A stretch of DNA of 64,000 nt from the NCBI GenBank assembly GCA_900313015.1, contig OMPR01000009.1, positions 233,495 through 297,494 of the forward strand, in the 5' to 3' direction. Made by a program: the position numbers and the translations under genes. This DNA is from Rhodobacteraceae bacterium EL53 (lineage in GTDB: Bacteria; Pseudomonadota; Alphaproteobacteria; Rhodobacterales; Rhodobacteraceae). The notes beneath the pieces are model-generated. The model did no database searches, was not told the DNA's origin, and saw only the letters and a program-made list of their open reading frames with translations. Of the stretch, positions 17,206-27,467 are shown in pieces. Numbering within the stretch: position 1 is the stretch's first letter; every line of letters starts with the position of its first letter.

Positions 17206-18188
17206 TCAAGGCAGAGCGTCGAAATCCGACCTCTGATGGCCCGCCACCAAATCGCGGAGACCTTCGGGCATCAAGACTTCCACCTTGTCGCCCCATTGAT
17301 AGAGATGCCACGCCATTTCCAGCCAGCCTGCAGCTTGAAACCTGACGATCAAACTGCCGTCGCCTTGTGGTTCGACAGTTTGAGTGGGGTGAAAACGGAA
17401 TTCGGCGGCGCGCGCGGCCGCCTTGGGGGCGAAGCGCCACACGACCTCACCGTATTGTTCGGGGTCCTGGTAGACGCCAAAGGCCCGTGACGCGTGGTCC
17501 TCGAGGGAGAAGCCCGAGGCAAGAGGGAAGCTTCGTCCAGAACTTTTGCCTCATGGATCCGATCCATGCGGAAATTCAAGATGGTTTCACTACGACCCGG
17601 CTGGCGGGCAACGAGGTAGCTGCGGTGGCCTAATAGCATCCCGTGCGGTTCAATCTCCCGCGGTTTTGCGTCCGTTGCACCGTAAATCACCCGCAGCCTA
17701 AATGGACCGCGTAACGCCTCGATGACCGCATCCGTCACCGCAGGCATGAGAGCTACTTTGGGTCCAGGTCGTGTTACTTGCCCCAAACTTGCCAGAACCG
17801 CTTCCGCGTCAGTTTCAGACCGCAGTGCATCGCGTGTATCCAGGCGCGCGAGAAGTCTGTCGCGAAAGTATTCCAAGCTGCGTGCATGGCGTAGCCGACC
17901 GTCTCCGTGTGCGGTACGGGTGGCGATTTCCAGAGCCTCAATCGCAGTTTCCTGCCGGGGTTGAAGGGATTCTGGAATTGGTGTCTCCAGCCGCCAATGG
18001 CGCCGCCTTTCGGCATCATCCATGGTTGTCACATTGTCAAATGTGGCATCCAAGGCCTCGGTCATCCGCTGAGCCGTGCGGTGCGATACGTCAAACTCAG
18101 CGCAGATATCTTCGAGGCTGACACCGCCCCGGCGGGACGCTGCCATTTGGGCCAGACGAAGCAGATCCTGCGCTTTGGCGAAAGACAT
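17206..18188 (-). pseudogene. WYL-domain transcriptional regulator, frameshifted
   Basis: From the ATG at 18186-18188 the protein starts MSFAKAQDLLRLAQMAASRR with a helix-turn-helix ('VSLEDICAEFDVSHRTAQRM'), then the WYL region ('LRVIYGATDAKPREIEPHGM', 'RSYLVARQPG'). Near 17500-17525 the frame is lost. The proper C-terminus continues in another frame ('ASGFSLEDHASRAFGVYQDP', 'WRFAPKAAARAAEFRFHPTQ', 'DKVEVLMPEGLRDLV') to the stop at 17206. WYL regulators such as BrxR and CapW repress anti-phage systems and sense ligands through the WYL domain. The gene is divergent from the nuclease-helicase genes, a classic regulator position. Confidence 0.85.
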
Positions 18189-18212
18189 TTGACCTCCATG
18201 CCAGAAATTGAC

Positions 18213-18225
18213 ACCGTCACACGGT
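18213..18225. promoter_or_regulatory. Candidate operator between divergent WYL and nuclease-helicase genes
   Basis: ACCGT-CAC-ACGGT is a perfect inverted repeat in the 105-base gap between the WYL start (18188) and the small + strand gene (18294). A TTGACA-like -35 hexamer overlaps its left side. WYL repressors of defence loci bind inverted repeats in such gaps. The repeat is short, so it could be chance. Confidence 0.4.
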
Positions 18226-18293
18226 AAAGTTGAGAGTGAAGCCTGTCGAGATGATTCTCTTTGAGACGGCCATTTGGATAAAAGGATATTTGG

Positions 18294-18554
18294 ATGACTA
18301 CTAATGTAATCAAGATTGAGAGGGTGTCGCCAAGGGGTGGCATTGCCGAGGAGCCAGTATGGAGTGCGAAGGGTTACTGCCTCGGGGATCCAAAATTCGG
18401 GGCTGAAAAACACCATGCCAAGAATTCAGTATTTGTAAAAACACTCGATGAAGCAGCAGAGCTTATTTCTAAGGGGTTTTCACTGCGAATGGTCGGAAAG
18501 GGGCAACGGGCTTCATTGGTTTCTCCGAAGGGCCTGAGAGTCGTTCGCGCTTAG
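18294..18554 (+). CDS. Small hypothetical protein at the head of the nuclease-helicase genes
   Basis: An 86-residue basic protein (starts MTTNVIKIERVSPRGGIAEE) without membrane segment or known motif. It lies between the candidate operator and the RecB-like nuclease gene, 71 bases before the latter. The C-terminal half ('VKTLDEAAELISKGFSLRMV', 'SLVSPKGLRVVRA') looks like a compact alpha/beta fold. I do not recognise the family. It may be a regulatory or accessory component of the locus. Confidence 0.5.
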   Translation: MTTNVIKIERVSPRGGIAEEPVWSAKGYCLGDPKFGAEKHHAKNSVFVKTLDEAAELISKGFSLRMVGKGQRASLVSPKGLRVVRA

Positions 18555-18625
18555 GAGTTAAGAGTACCTTTGAAACGCGCGGGATTCCGTTTGTAGGTTT
18601 CATTAAGATCAAACAAGGCCGACGA

Positions 18626-21600
18626 ATGCGTACTATTGCCAGCAAAATTCTTTTATCCGCTACCGACCTCATGCGTTTCATGGGGTGTTCTCACGCGTCG
18701 ACTCTTGATCTGGCCTATATGAGGGGCACCGGGCCGGTTCCCTGTGCAGACACAGAAGACGCAGCTCTTCTGCAAAAACAGGGTGATGCACACGAGGCGG
18801 CGCATCTGAGCCGGCTCAAGAAGGCAGGGCGCAGTGTTTTCGAGATTGAACACGGCTGTCTGGCAGACAATGCCAAAGCCACGAGATTGGCTCTCGCCGA
18901 CGGTCCCGACGTGGTGTTTCAGGGCGCGTTCTTGTCAGGAAATTGGGGCGGATGGTCGGACTTCCTGGAGCGGGTCGAGACACCTTCGGCACTTGGGGCG
19001 TTTAGCTATGAGGTGGCCGACTCCAAGCTGAAGCGTCGCGCGGACCCAAAACATGTACTGCAACTGGTTCTTTATTCCGATCTGTTGGCAGAGATTCAGG
19101 GCGTGGCGCCCGAGTTCGCGCATGTCGAATTGGGTGACGGCACCCGCGCGACGCTACGCCTTGCCGACTATTCCGCTTACGCCCGAATGGCGAGAGAGCG
19201 GCTGGAAGCCTTTGTCGCTAGTCCGCATCCCACACGTCCGATGCCCTGTGCCGATTGCGGTCTTTGCCGTTGGGCCGATCATTGCGAAAGCGTCTGGCAG
19301 GCCGAGGACAGCTTGTTCAATGTTGCCAATATCAGCCGTGGTCAGGTGAAAAAGCTGGAAGCCGCTGGCGTTGATACGTTGGAAGCTCTTTCGGCTCTGG
19401 ATTGCCCGATCCGTGGCATGTCCGAAAACACGCTGGCCCGGCTTGTCGTCCAGGCGCGCTTGCAGTAGGCCCGCAAAACCGGAGAGCCAGATTTTGAACT
19501 GCGGGCTCCGGAGCCCGGCAAAGGCTTTGATCTTTTGCCGGAGCCGCAGCCGGGTGATCTGTTCTACGACATCGAAGGCGATCCGCATTTTGACGGCGGT
19601 CTCGAATATCTGCACGGGATCTGGTTCGACGGGCAGTTCCAGGCTTTCTGGGTCCATGATCATGATGCCGAAGCGCGGGCATTGTCCGACTTGTTGGCGT
19701 TCTTTCGTGCGCGGATCACGCAATACCCCGCCGCGCGCATCTATCACTACGCGCCCTACGAGATCACCGCGCTCAAACGGCTGACTACGAAATATGGGAT
19801 TGGTGAGGCCTATCTTGATCGGCTTTTGCGGGAACGTCGCTTTGTCGATCTGTTTGCAGTGGTTCGGGGCGGGCTGATCGGGTCGGAACCAAACTATTCC
19901 ATCAAATCGATGGAGGCCTTCTATGATCGCAAGCGGGATGGCGAGGTCAAGACGGCGGGGGGATCGGTCGTGGCCTATGAGCGTTGGCGCGAAACGCAGG
20001 ATCAGCAGATCCTCGATGAGATTGAAGATTACAACCGCGTCGACTGCGTCTCGACGGAAGAATTGCGTGATTGGCTGGTTGGTTGTCGCCCCGTCGGCCC
20101 ATGGCCGGTGCTTGCTCCGGATGCCGGAGACAAAGAGGCGGAAGAGGATGCCGACACCCAAGCGCTACGGAACGCAATCGCGGCATCGGCGTTGCCGGAT
20201 GAGCGACAGGAGATGCTATTCAACCTTGGACTTTTCCACAAACGCGAGGTGAAGCCCGCTCAATGGGCGGTGTTTGACAGTGCTGCCAAGGACGAGGATG
20301 ACCTGATCGACGATCTCGATGCTCTTGCCGGCTTGGTAGCGGTCGGTCCCGTCGAGCCGGTCAAGCGATCCTATGCCCGCAGCTACAGTTTTCCGCCTCA
20401 AGAGACCAAGTTGCGGCATGGAAAAAGGGCGACTGTCCCAGTTTTTGACGCGCCGCCCACGACGGTCGGAATTGAGAGCCTGGACCGGCGTGCACGCGAA
20501 ATCTTCGTCAAGGCGGGACCGGGCAAGGCGCATCTCTTGGCCGATCGGTTATCTTTGCACCCGGACTGGCCATTGAATACGGGCGTCATAGCTTCAGCCC
20601 TGCGAGACGTGATTGCTGATCAATGCGGTCCGCGCCGATTCACTGCGGTGGATGATCTGCTTTCGCGCGCCTCGCCGAAACTTCGATCCGGGCCGAGAAC
20701 CGACCTTCTTGAGGGGGCTGACCCTGTTTTGGGCACCATTGAGGTGGTAAACGACATGGATGAGACCGTCTTGCCAATCCAGGGGCCTCCGGGCACCGGC
20801 AAGACCTATATCAGTGCCCGCGCAATCCTCTCTTTGGTCCGTAAGGGCCATCGCGTCGGTGTCACCTCTAACAGCCACGAGGCGATCAGGAATGTGCTGA
20901 TGGGCTGCCTTTTGGCGTTGGAAGACGAAGACCTGCCGATCAATCTCGAACTCATCCACAAGGTTTCTGGCAGCGAGGATGGGTATCCCGAAGACTGCGA
21001 TGTTCATCGTACGACCGACAACGCAGAAGCCGCCAATGGCGGGCATGTGGTGGGCGGCACGGCGTGGTTCTTTGCGCGCGATGAGAATGTTCAGGCCTTC
21101 GACTGGCTGTTCGTGGATGAGGCCGGTCAGGTCGGCCTTGCCAACATGGCTGCTATGGGACGGGCGGCAAGGAACATTGTACTGGTCGGTGACCCCCGCC
21201 AATTGCCGCAGGTTATCCAGGGCTCGCATCCCGAGCCAGCAAACATGTCCTGCCTTGACTGGATGCTGGCGGAAAAAGCGACAATCCCGGCCGACCGGGG
21301 CATTTTCCTGCCTATATCGCGGAGGATGCATCCGGATGTCTGTGGGTTCATTTCCCAGCAGGTCTATGAGGGCAGGCTGACCAGCCACCCCGATACGGCT
21401 CTGCAACGAGTGACCGATACTAAGTTGCCTGAAACCGGAGCTTTTTGGGTTCCTGTTGCCCATGAAGCCAATGCCCAGATCGCTCAGGAAGAAGTTGTTG
21501 CTATTGGAAATAGCATAGCTGAGCTGCTTGGCGGGAACTGGACAGGCAAGGAGAGCAGTACACGGCCGATGCGCGAGACGGACATCATCGTCGTGGCCCC

Positions 21601-21919
21601 CTATAACGCGCAGGTGAACGCGCTACGGGACGCCCTTCCTTCGGGTGTCCGCGTTGGCACAGTGGACAAGTTCCAGGGACAGGAAGCCCCGGTCTGCCTT
21701 GTATCCATGACAGCGTCCTCCGCCGAAGAAACCGCGCGAGGGATGGAGTTCCTGTTTTCGCTGAACCGCATCAATGTCGCGGTGTCACGCGCCAAGGGAC
21801 TCGCATTGGTTTTTGGAGCGCCGCGATTGCGTGAGGTGAAGTGCAACACTGTTGAGCAAATGCAGCTGGTGAATACGCTGTGTGCCTTTCAAACTAACAC
21901 TCTGGGCAAAGGGATCTGA
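18626..21919 (+). pseudogene. TM0106-type RecB-like nuclease / Upf1-like SF1 helicase, one amber codon
   Basis: One frame of 1098 codons is broken only by TAG at 19466-19468. Before it is a RecB-like nuclease ('FSYEVADSKLKRRADPKH') with a four-Cys cluster 'CADCGLCRWADHC' near codon 205, as in FeS nucleases. After it comes an RNase H-like segment ('DLFYDIEGDPHFDGG'), then an SF1 helicase: Walker A 'QGPPGTGKTYIS' near codon 720, 'FVDEAGQVGLA' near 831, 'VDKFQGQEAP' near 1013 and 'INVAVSRAKG'. The natural protein would degrade and unwind nucleic acid. The second part might still be made from an internal start. Its stop is 59 bases before the large ATPase gene. Confidence 0.85.
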
Positions 21920-21978
21920 ATGCGAATTTCTAAATTGGCCACTAAGAAACACGGTAAAACTGGTTGGGAACACAGCTA

Positions 21979-24900
21979 ATGCAAACAGCGGCCTCTGAAG
22001 AAAAACAAGATCCAACACTTTTGGCTTCGCCCGAAGACTGGGCGAACTTTGTCGCCAGAGAGCTAAATGATACGCACGAGGCATATTTAAAAAAACCTGA
22101 TTTTCTTCTAGGTCATTCTCGGACGGAACGTCAGACTTCAGCAGATTACGCTGGGCGAGAGCTATTGGAGTTGGTGCAAAATGCCGCTGATGCGGCGGCG
22201 GAGGCAGGCGGTGCTGGGAAAGTCCTGATTGAGGTGACTCAGGATGGCCTTTTTGTCGCAAATAGCGGCCAGCCATTTCGAACTGGGGGCGTTTCGTCTC
22301 TTATGACAGCGCATACCAGCGACAAGCCTACACGTGCCGCCAAGATGATTGGTGCAAAAGGCCTTGGTTTTCGCGCGATTTTAAATTGGACGGAAGCACC
22401 CTTGATAAGCAGCGGCGAACTTGAAATCGGGTTCTCTCGTGTTTTTGCGAATGCGCAAGTTTCCGCTTTGGCGATCCAAAATAGAAAAATCGGAGATTTG
22501 TTCACCACCAAAAGTGAAGAATCTCCCCCTCTACTTGTCTTTCCTGCGACTGGAGCAGAGTTGGAGCGACTTGGTGACGACCATGTTGCAACGATGTTGC
22601 TACATACCCGTGCATTGCGAAAGGAAGGGTTTGATACCGTTGTAGCTGCTCCATTCCATGAAAGGCGCGCATTCGATCGGGCCATTGAACAAGCGAGCCA
22701 GTTTGAACCGAGTTTTCTTCTTTTTGTGAAATCTCTAGACAGTATATGTATTCGATTTCCTGACGAGCAAGCACGAGTTTGGAGTAAAGAAATAGAAGAA
22801 AATGGTGATGTAACACTCTATTTGGAAAGCGGGCCGGACACTGGAATTCAAAGCTGGATTTTGCGCCACAAGCAGGGATCTATAGGTGATGGAAAGGCCG
22901 AGCGGCAATACGAACTGGCGATTGCTTTAAGGCTAGATGAAGAAAGCAAATTTGGACGGTTGCACAGTTACTTTCCGACATCACTACCATTGCCGTTTAA
23001 TGGCTTGTTTCACGCCACTCTTGAGCTCGATTCAAATCGCAAGACAATACAAGAAGATTCTGATCTCAATGAAGGTGTACTGACTGCTCTTGGTGAGTTT
23101 CACGCCGAAACTCTCCATGAGTTGAGACAGGGGGAGCGACTAAATGGAAACCCACTATCTTGGCTAGTCGTGGAAGAGGGGGCCACGTTTCCGGATTCTC
23201 TAGAAATTATGGCAGAAAGTACATGGCGCCGAACGCGTGAGCTTCCTTTGATAGAGGGTTTGGACGGGGTGTGGCGTACGGCCTCGGAGAGCAAAATCGG
23301 CCCGCATGGATACTCGAGTTTTATTCCTTCCCGTCTCTTTGGCGAACTGGTCAAAGTTGAAGATGAGAATGTGGAACAATTGCTCCGCGACAAGATAAAC
23401 GTTCCTGAAATCAATCCTAAGAAGATCCTTAAGCGTCTTCGTGAAGGAAGTCTGAATATCCAGGAACGAGCTCGGGCTATCGTCGGTGTTGCATCGTCCT
23501 TGCCCGAGGAACATCATGATCGCCGCCTTTTTCTGGATATAAACAGTGATCAGATGCCGGCAGCGGTTATCCCCTTTCCACCGCCGAGCAAGGACGAACA
23601 GCGCCGCAGTCTTCCTGCCTGGTCGTCCGCTCGCTTCATCCACCCCGAGCTTTGGGAACAGCTAGTGGATCAGGCGCCAGGCTCTACGCTTCGCGAAAAG
23701 CTCTCTGAGTTAAAAGGTTTTCGGGTAACCGAGTTCAGCGTGGATAGTGTCATCAGTGCCCTGCGTACCAAGTTGGGGGAACTGCTAAAGTCCGGCCATC
23801 CTGAACCAGACAGGATACAATCTGAATTTCTGACCGAAATTTTGATTTTGTATGACGAGAAACGCAACCGGCCCACAGGTTTGTTGAACGTTCGATGCAA
23901 GGATGGAAGTTGGAGGGACGTCACGACTGTTCATCTCTCAGAGCATTATGGCCAAAGTGGTCGGATCAATGCCGAGTTGTACAAAGCCGATCCGGAGTTA
24001 TTGGTTGCGGCTCCCGACCAGAATGGGCTTGCGAATGAAGGCGTAGATCTGACTGAATTCTTGATATGGTTGGGAATTAATCAATGGCCAAGAAAAATGA
24101 CGGAGCCACTTCCGAGCAGGTGGGAAGCGCAAATCCTGCAGGATTTGCCCGCCTCTTTCACAGTGTCAGATGGAAATAAGTTTCAAGAACTTCAGCGTGA
24201 TCAACTGCAATGGGGCTACACGATCAGGGCAGAGTTTGAAACCGTCGAAAAGCTGGATGAAATTCTGTCGCATGCGCCATCCGACGCAATTCTCGCCTGG
24301 TTGTCACAGGATGAACGGCTAGACCCGATAGCTCCGGTGTCAGAGTTTACGGTTTCAGTACAGGGTCGGAGCAGCGGAAATGCCTCATTTCGTGCGTATC
24401 AAGGACCACTGCCGAACATTGTACGACACAGCATTCAACAAAGCGAATGGCTGGTTTGCAGGGATAAAAAGAAGCATTCTCCGCAAAATGTGATGACCCA
24501 GCCCGGGGCGCTTTCTGTACTCTTCAATTCCCCGAAAGCAATCAGCGCTGAAAGCGAGGCAGACTTTGGTTTGTCTCCTGACCTTTTGCGGAGGGGCCTC
24601 GAACGCGCGGGTGTGGCCCGGGGATTGGGCGATATACCTGAGTCTCAAGTCTATCGACTGTTGTTGTCTCTTCCTATGCGGAAAATTAAACCAGAATTGG
24701 CCAGTCGATTGTATCTCCAACTTCTGGAGCGGGAAGTATTCGATCCCGAAAAGGGTGGAGCAGATCGTGAAGCCTTCCTCAAACAAGGTCGGGTTCCGGT
24801 GCAGACCGAAGAAGGTTGCAGTTGGGGCGCTCGGGCCGATACCTATTATGCCCACCGTGACGACCTCCCCGAAGCGGCCCGACCTCACCTTACACTCATT

Positions 24901-26184
24901 GATCTGCCCTCACGTCGCAATGCAACCCAGGTTGAAGCCCGGTTTGGAATCCCGGCATTGCGCAAAGGTAATATGGGTGTCCGCGTGCTCTCCGTCGAAG
25001 CCGAGAGTGGAAACCTGGCCCAAGACTTGAATTACCGTTTTGACCAAGCTCGTCCCTTCATTTTGGCTCTTCGTTACCATCTCTCTCCAGAGGAAGGGGC
25101 ATTGCGCCGATTGAAAGCACTAGACCTCGCAGTCGCGAGTCGAGTGGAAATGGAGCTATCTATCAACGATCGGCACATTGTGAACGACTTAGAACCTTTC
25201 AAGCATACCCTGAAAGACGGTGAGTTAATTGTCGCAATTGATAGCACTCGTCCCAACGAAGAAAATGTTGATCTTGGCCTTCACGCCATTTCTGATGGCT
25301 TGGCGGAACTCTTCGAACTTCAATCCAATGCTGATTTCACATCGCTTCTGACTGCGTCCTCGCCGGCTCTTCGCAAGAGCCATTTGAAACGCGCTCTGCC
25401 GAGAATAAGTTCCGACGAATTGGAGGCTGCGCTATCAGGGGTCGGCTATGTCGAAAGCACCGATATGGAGATTGGCGTAGACGCCGAAATGTTGGCACAG
25501 GGGCCATCGGAACCTTCTCAAAACAAGACGACGGCGCTAAGAGATGCCATGCAGGATCAGGAGAGCATCCCGCAGGCCCCGGAAGCGAACGATAGTATTG
25601 ATGAAAGAAAAAATGTTGAGCCAGGAGAACTTAGATTAAAGGCCAAGGCAAAACCATCACCAGAAATTGATCAAGCATTCGGACAGAATTCAGGGCGCGC
25701 GAAGGTTCGTGTGTCTGGAGCTACTGGCCGAATGGGCAACCGAAACCCGAAAGATGTGGAGCAGGCCGCGGATGCCGAAAAATGGACAGTCGCATTTGAG
25801 GTAAGCCAGAAACGATATCCACTGTTGGTTGCACACCTGCAGGGGAAGGGCGCGTTTGGGTGTGATTGCTTAAGTTTTGTCTCTGAAGATGATCTGAGGT
25901 CTTTTCAGGATGACCCTGGGAAAATTGAACTAGTGGATCGTTTCATTGAAACGAAGTCTGGGGCGGTTCGTTTTACAAGAAATGAATGGGATGCGGCGGA
26001 GAAGTTGGGAAACCGCTACTTCGCATATCGCGTTAGTTTTTCGTCTGGACAACGCGACAAAGCGCAATTGACAATTGTTCAAAACCCTAGGGCGCAATTA
26101 CTGGCGATCCGAGTGGAGCATGAACTGTTGATGGAAAGAGTAAACTCACGAGACGAGTTTGAATTATTTCAAGCTGATTCTTGA
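21979..26184 (+). CDS. Large HSP90-like ATPase (sacsin-like) protein with DUF3883-like C-terminus
   Basis: The intact 1401-residue protein has an N-terminal GHKL ATPase domain: N-box 'RELLELVQNAADAA' near residue 60, then 'FVANSGQPFRTGGV' and the glycine loop 'GAKGLGFRAIL' by residue 135. This resembles the sacsin N-terminal repeat. A long middle region without recognised motifs follows. The last 130 residues ('RFIETKSGAVRFTRNEWDAA', 'LGNRYFAYRVSF') match DUF3883, which has a nuclease-like E-x-K pair. Large GHKL-DUF3883 proteins occur in anti-phage islands. The ATG at 21979 is preferred over the TTG at 21964. It is less GC-rich than the nuclease-helicase gene before it, which suggests a different origin or age. 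Confidence 0.75.
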   Translation: MQTAASEEKQDPTLLASPEDWANFVARELNDTHEAYLKKPDFLLGHSRTERQTSADYAGRELLELVQNAADAAAEAGGAGKVLIEVTQDGLFVANSGQPFRTGGVSSLMTAHTSDKPTRAAKMIGAKGLGFRAILNWTEAPLISSGELEIGFSRVFANAQVSALAIQNRKIGDLFTTKSEESPPLLVFPATGAELERLGDDHVATMLLHTRALRKEGFDTVVAAPFHERRAFDRAIEQASQFEPSFLLFVKSLDSICIRFPDEQARVWSKEIEENGDVTLYLESGPDTGIQSWILRHKQGSIGDGKAERQYELAIALRLDEESKFGRLHSYFPTSLPLPFNGLFHATLELDSNRKTIQEDSDLNEGVLTALGEFHAETLHELRQGERLNGNPLSWLVVEEGATFPDSLEIMAESTWRRTRELPLIEGLDGVWRTASESKIGPHGYSSFIPSRLFGELVKVEDENVEQLLRDKINVPEINPKKILKRLREGSLNIQERARAIVGVASSLPEEHHDRRLFLDINSDQMPAAVIPFPPPSKDEQRRSLPAWSSARFIHPELWEQLVDQAPGSTLREKLSELKGFRVTEFSVDSVISALRTKLGELLKSGHPEPDRIQSEFLTEILILYDEKRNRPTGLLNVRCKDGSWRDVTTVHLSEHYGQSGRINAELYKADPELLVAAPDQNGLANEGVDLTEFLIWLGINQWPRKMTEPLPSRWEAQILQDLPASFTVSDGNKFQELQRDQLQWGYTIRAEFETVEKLDEILSHAPSDAILAWLSQDERLDPIAPVSEFTVSVQGRSSGNASFRAYQGPLPNIVRHSIQQSEWLVCRDKKKHSPQNVMTQPGALSVLFNSPKAISAESEADFGLSPDLLRRGLERAGVARGLGDIPESQVYRLLLSLPMRKIKPELASRLYLQLLEREVFDPEKGGADREAFLKQGRVPVQTEEGCSWGARADTYYAHRDDLPEAARPHLTLIDLPSRRNATQVEARFGIPALRKGNMGVRVLSVEAESGNLAQDLNYRFDQARPFILALRYHLSPEEGALRRLKALDLAVASRVEMELSINDRHIVNDLEPFKHTLKDGELIVAIDSTRPNEENVDLGLHAISDGLAELFELQSNADFTSLLTASSPALRKSHLKRALPRISSDELEAALSGVGYVESTDMEIGVDAEMLAQGPSEPSQNKTTALRDAMQDQESIPQAPEANDSIDERKNVEPGELRLKAKAKPSPEIDQAFGQNSGRAKVRVSGATGRMGNRNPKDVEQAADAEKWTVAFEVSQKRYPLLVAHLQGKGAFGCDCLSFVSEDDLRSFQDDPGKIELVDRFIETKSGAVRFTRNEWDAAEKLGNRYFAYRVSFSSGQRDKAQLTIVQNPRAQLLAIRVEHELLMERVNSRDEFELFQADS

Positions 26185-26566
26185 GGTCTCTGAAGAGCAC
26201 TTTTAGGTGCCGATGGGAATGCCCACATTCAGAGAAGGTTCGACGAGCGTCCCGTTCCCTCCGCCACTTGCCCTTGAGAAGTCTTAGTCCAGAACCGTCT
26301 TCGGCCGGAGTTTTCCGTTATATTCAAAGGTTATGCGGGAGGGGCTGTTCACTGGCCCCGGCGCAATTAGGGGCAAAAGCATTCTCCACAAGCCGATATT
26401 CTCTGGACCTGTTGACTGTGCAGATTTGGTGAATTGTTTGCAAGCACATGAAAACGTGTGACTTATTGAGCACGGAAGGTAAGCGCTTCGACACAGGTCG
26501 TGTCCGATAGGTGGAACATACGTCGAACTACCACGCGTCTAATGTCTTGGCTGCATGAAGGCCGCT
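26185..26566. other. Gap between the large ATPase gene and the decayed restriction locus
   Basis: About 380 bases where two convergent genes meet. I see no credible gene, RNA or clear terminator; short open frames here have no coding character. Confidence 0.5.
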
Positions 26567-27465
26567 TCAGTCATCGCGCATCTCTTTTTGCATTCCCCAT
26601 GAACACGAGGAGCATAGACCATCGAGGGTGTTGTAGTCCTCCGGATCGCACTCGGTTTCGCAAAGTTCGCAGATCAACCGGTCCTCATTGCAAAAGACAC
26701 ATTTGCGACGCCAGCGACTCCATGACACCCGGTCGCAAATCGGACAAGTTGTGACCTAAGGCATTCCGCCGTCTTTCGCGACAGAATAGGCCTCTTGGTC
26801 ATTCAAATCGTCAAACGCTTTTTCGAACAGAGTTTCTCGCTCGATCTCCTGACCACATTCAGCACATTCGGTCCAGAGATTGTTGAAAGCCATGTTCTCA
26901 GTCTCAACACACCGAACCAGTGGCGACGAACAATGCAGGCACCGAGCCTGTTGCGCGTCAAAAACCTCTCTGTTTTCCAGAAGCTTCTGCCAGACTGCGT
27001 CCTTAAACACCGCGAGCGGCTCCTCTTCGAGATGCTCGACCAGCAGCCGTTCAAATAGGGGCATGGCGGATGCCAGGGCCTCCCGGGCAGGTGGGTGTTG
27101 TCTTAAGGAACAGGTACTCTGTGTCGTTGCGGATATTCGCCAACTTCGAAAGTCGATTCCAATCGAGGTCGAGATAGAGCCTTTTGAATCGCTCTTCGAT
27201 GAAGCGTCGATCGATAGTGTTGCGGTGTGCCTTCTTGGGCTTCATCAGCACGGTGCCGTGTGCCTGCTTTTCCGGCACCAGATCCTTGTAGATCAGGGTC
27301 ACTTCCGACCCCACAGATGATTCATTTTAGAGACTGTTTGCAGAGTAGAAGAACGCCCGCGTAGAGGTTTTGGATTGCCAAGAGCAAGCGGCGCTGATCG
27401 TCGGCCTCAAAATCCTCTACGCCAAGTTCGATGGACAGAACCGCGTTCTCGAGCAGTTTCTTCAT
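26567..27465 (-). pseudogene. HEPN-like / zinc-ribbon protein joined to hsdR, broken
   Basis: The start (27463-27465) lies two bases after the hsdR stop. Pieces in order: 'NAVLSIELGVEDFEADDQRR' and 'AIQNLYAGVLLLCKQSLK', then TGA; 'LDWNRLSKLANIRNDTEYLF' in another frame; a second frameshift near 27070; then 'EREALASAMPLFERLL'-like sequence with CLHC and CAEC pairs; TAG at 26756-26758; then 'TTCPICDRVSW', 'KCVFCNEDRLICELCETEC' and 'CSSC'. I recall intact relatives of about 280 residues with an N-terminal HEPN-like helix bundle (RNDxEH) and C-terminal zinc ribbons. Here the His position is Tyr (RNDTEY). Coupling to hsdR suggests a companion of the restriction system. Confidence 0.7.
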
Positions 27466-27467
27466 GC

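Noticed and set aside
26181..26432. 83-codon frame after the large ATPase gene
   Set aside because: No coding character or start signal; overlaps the ATPase stop by chance.
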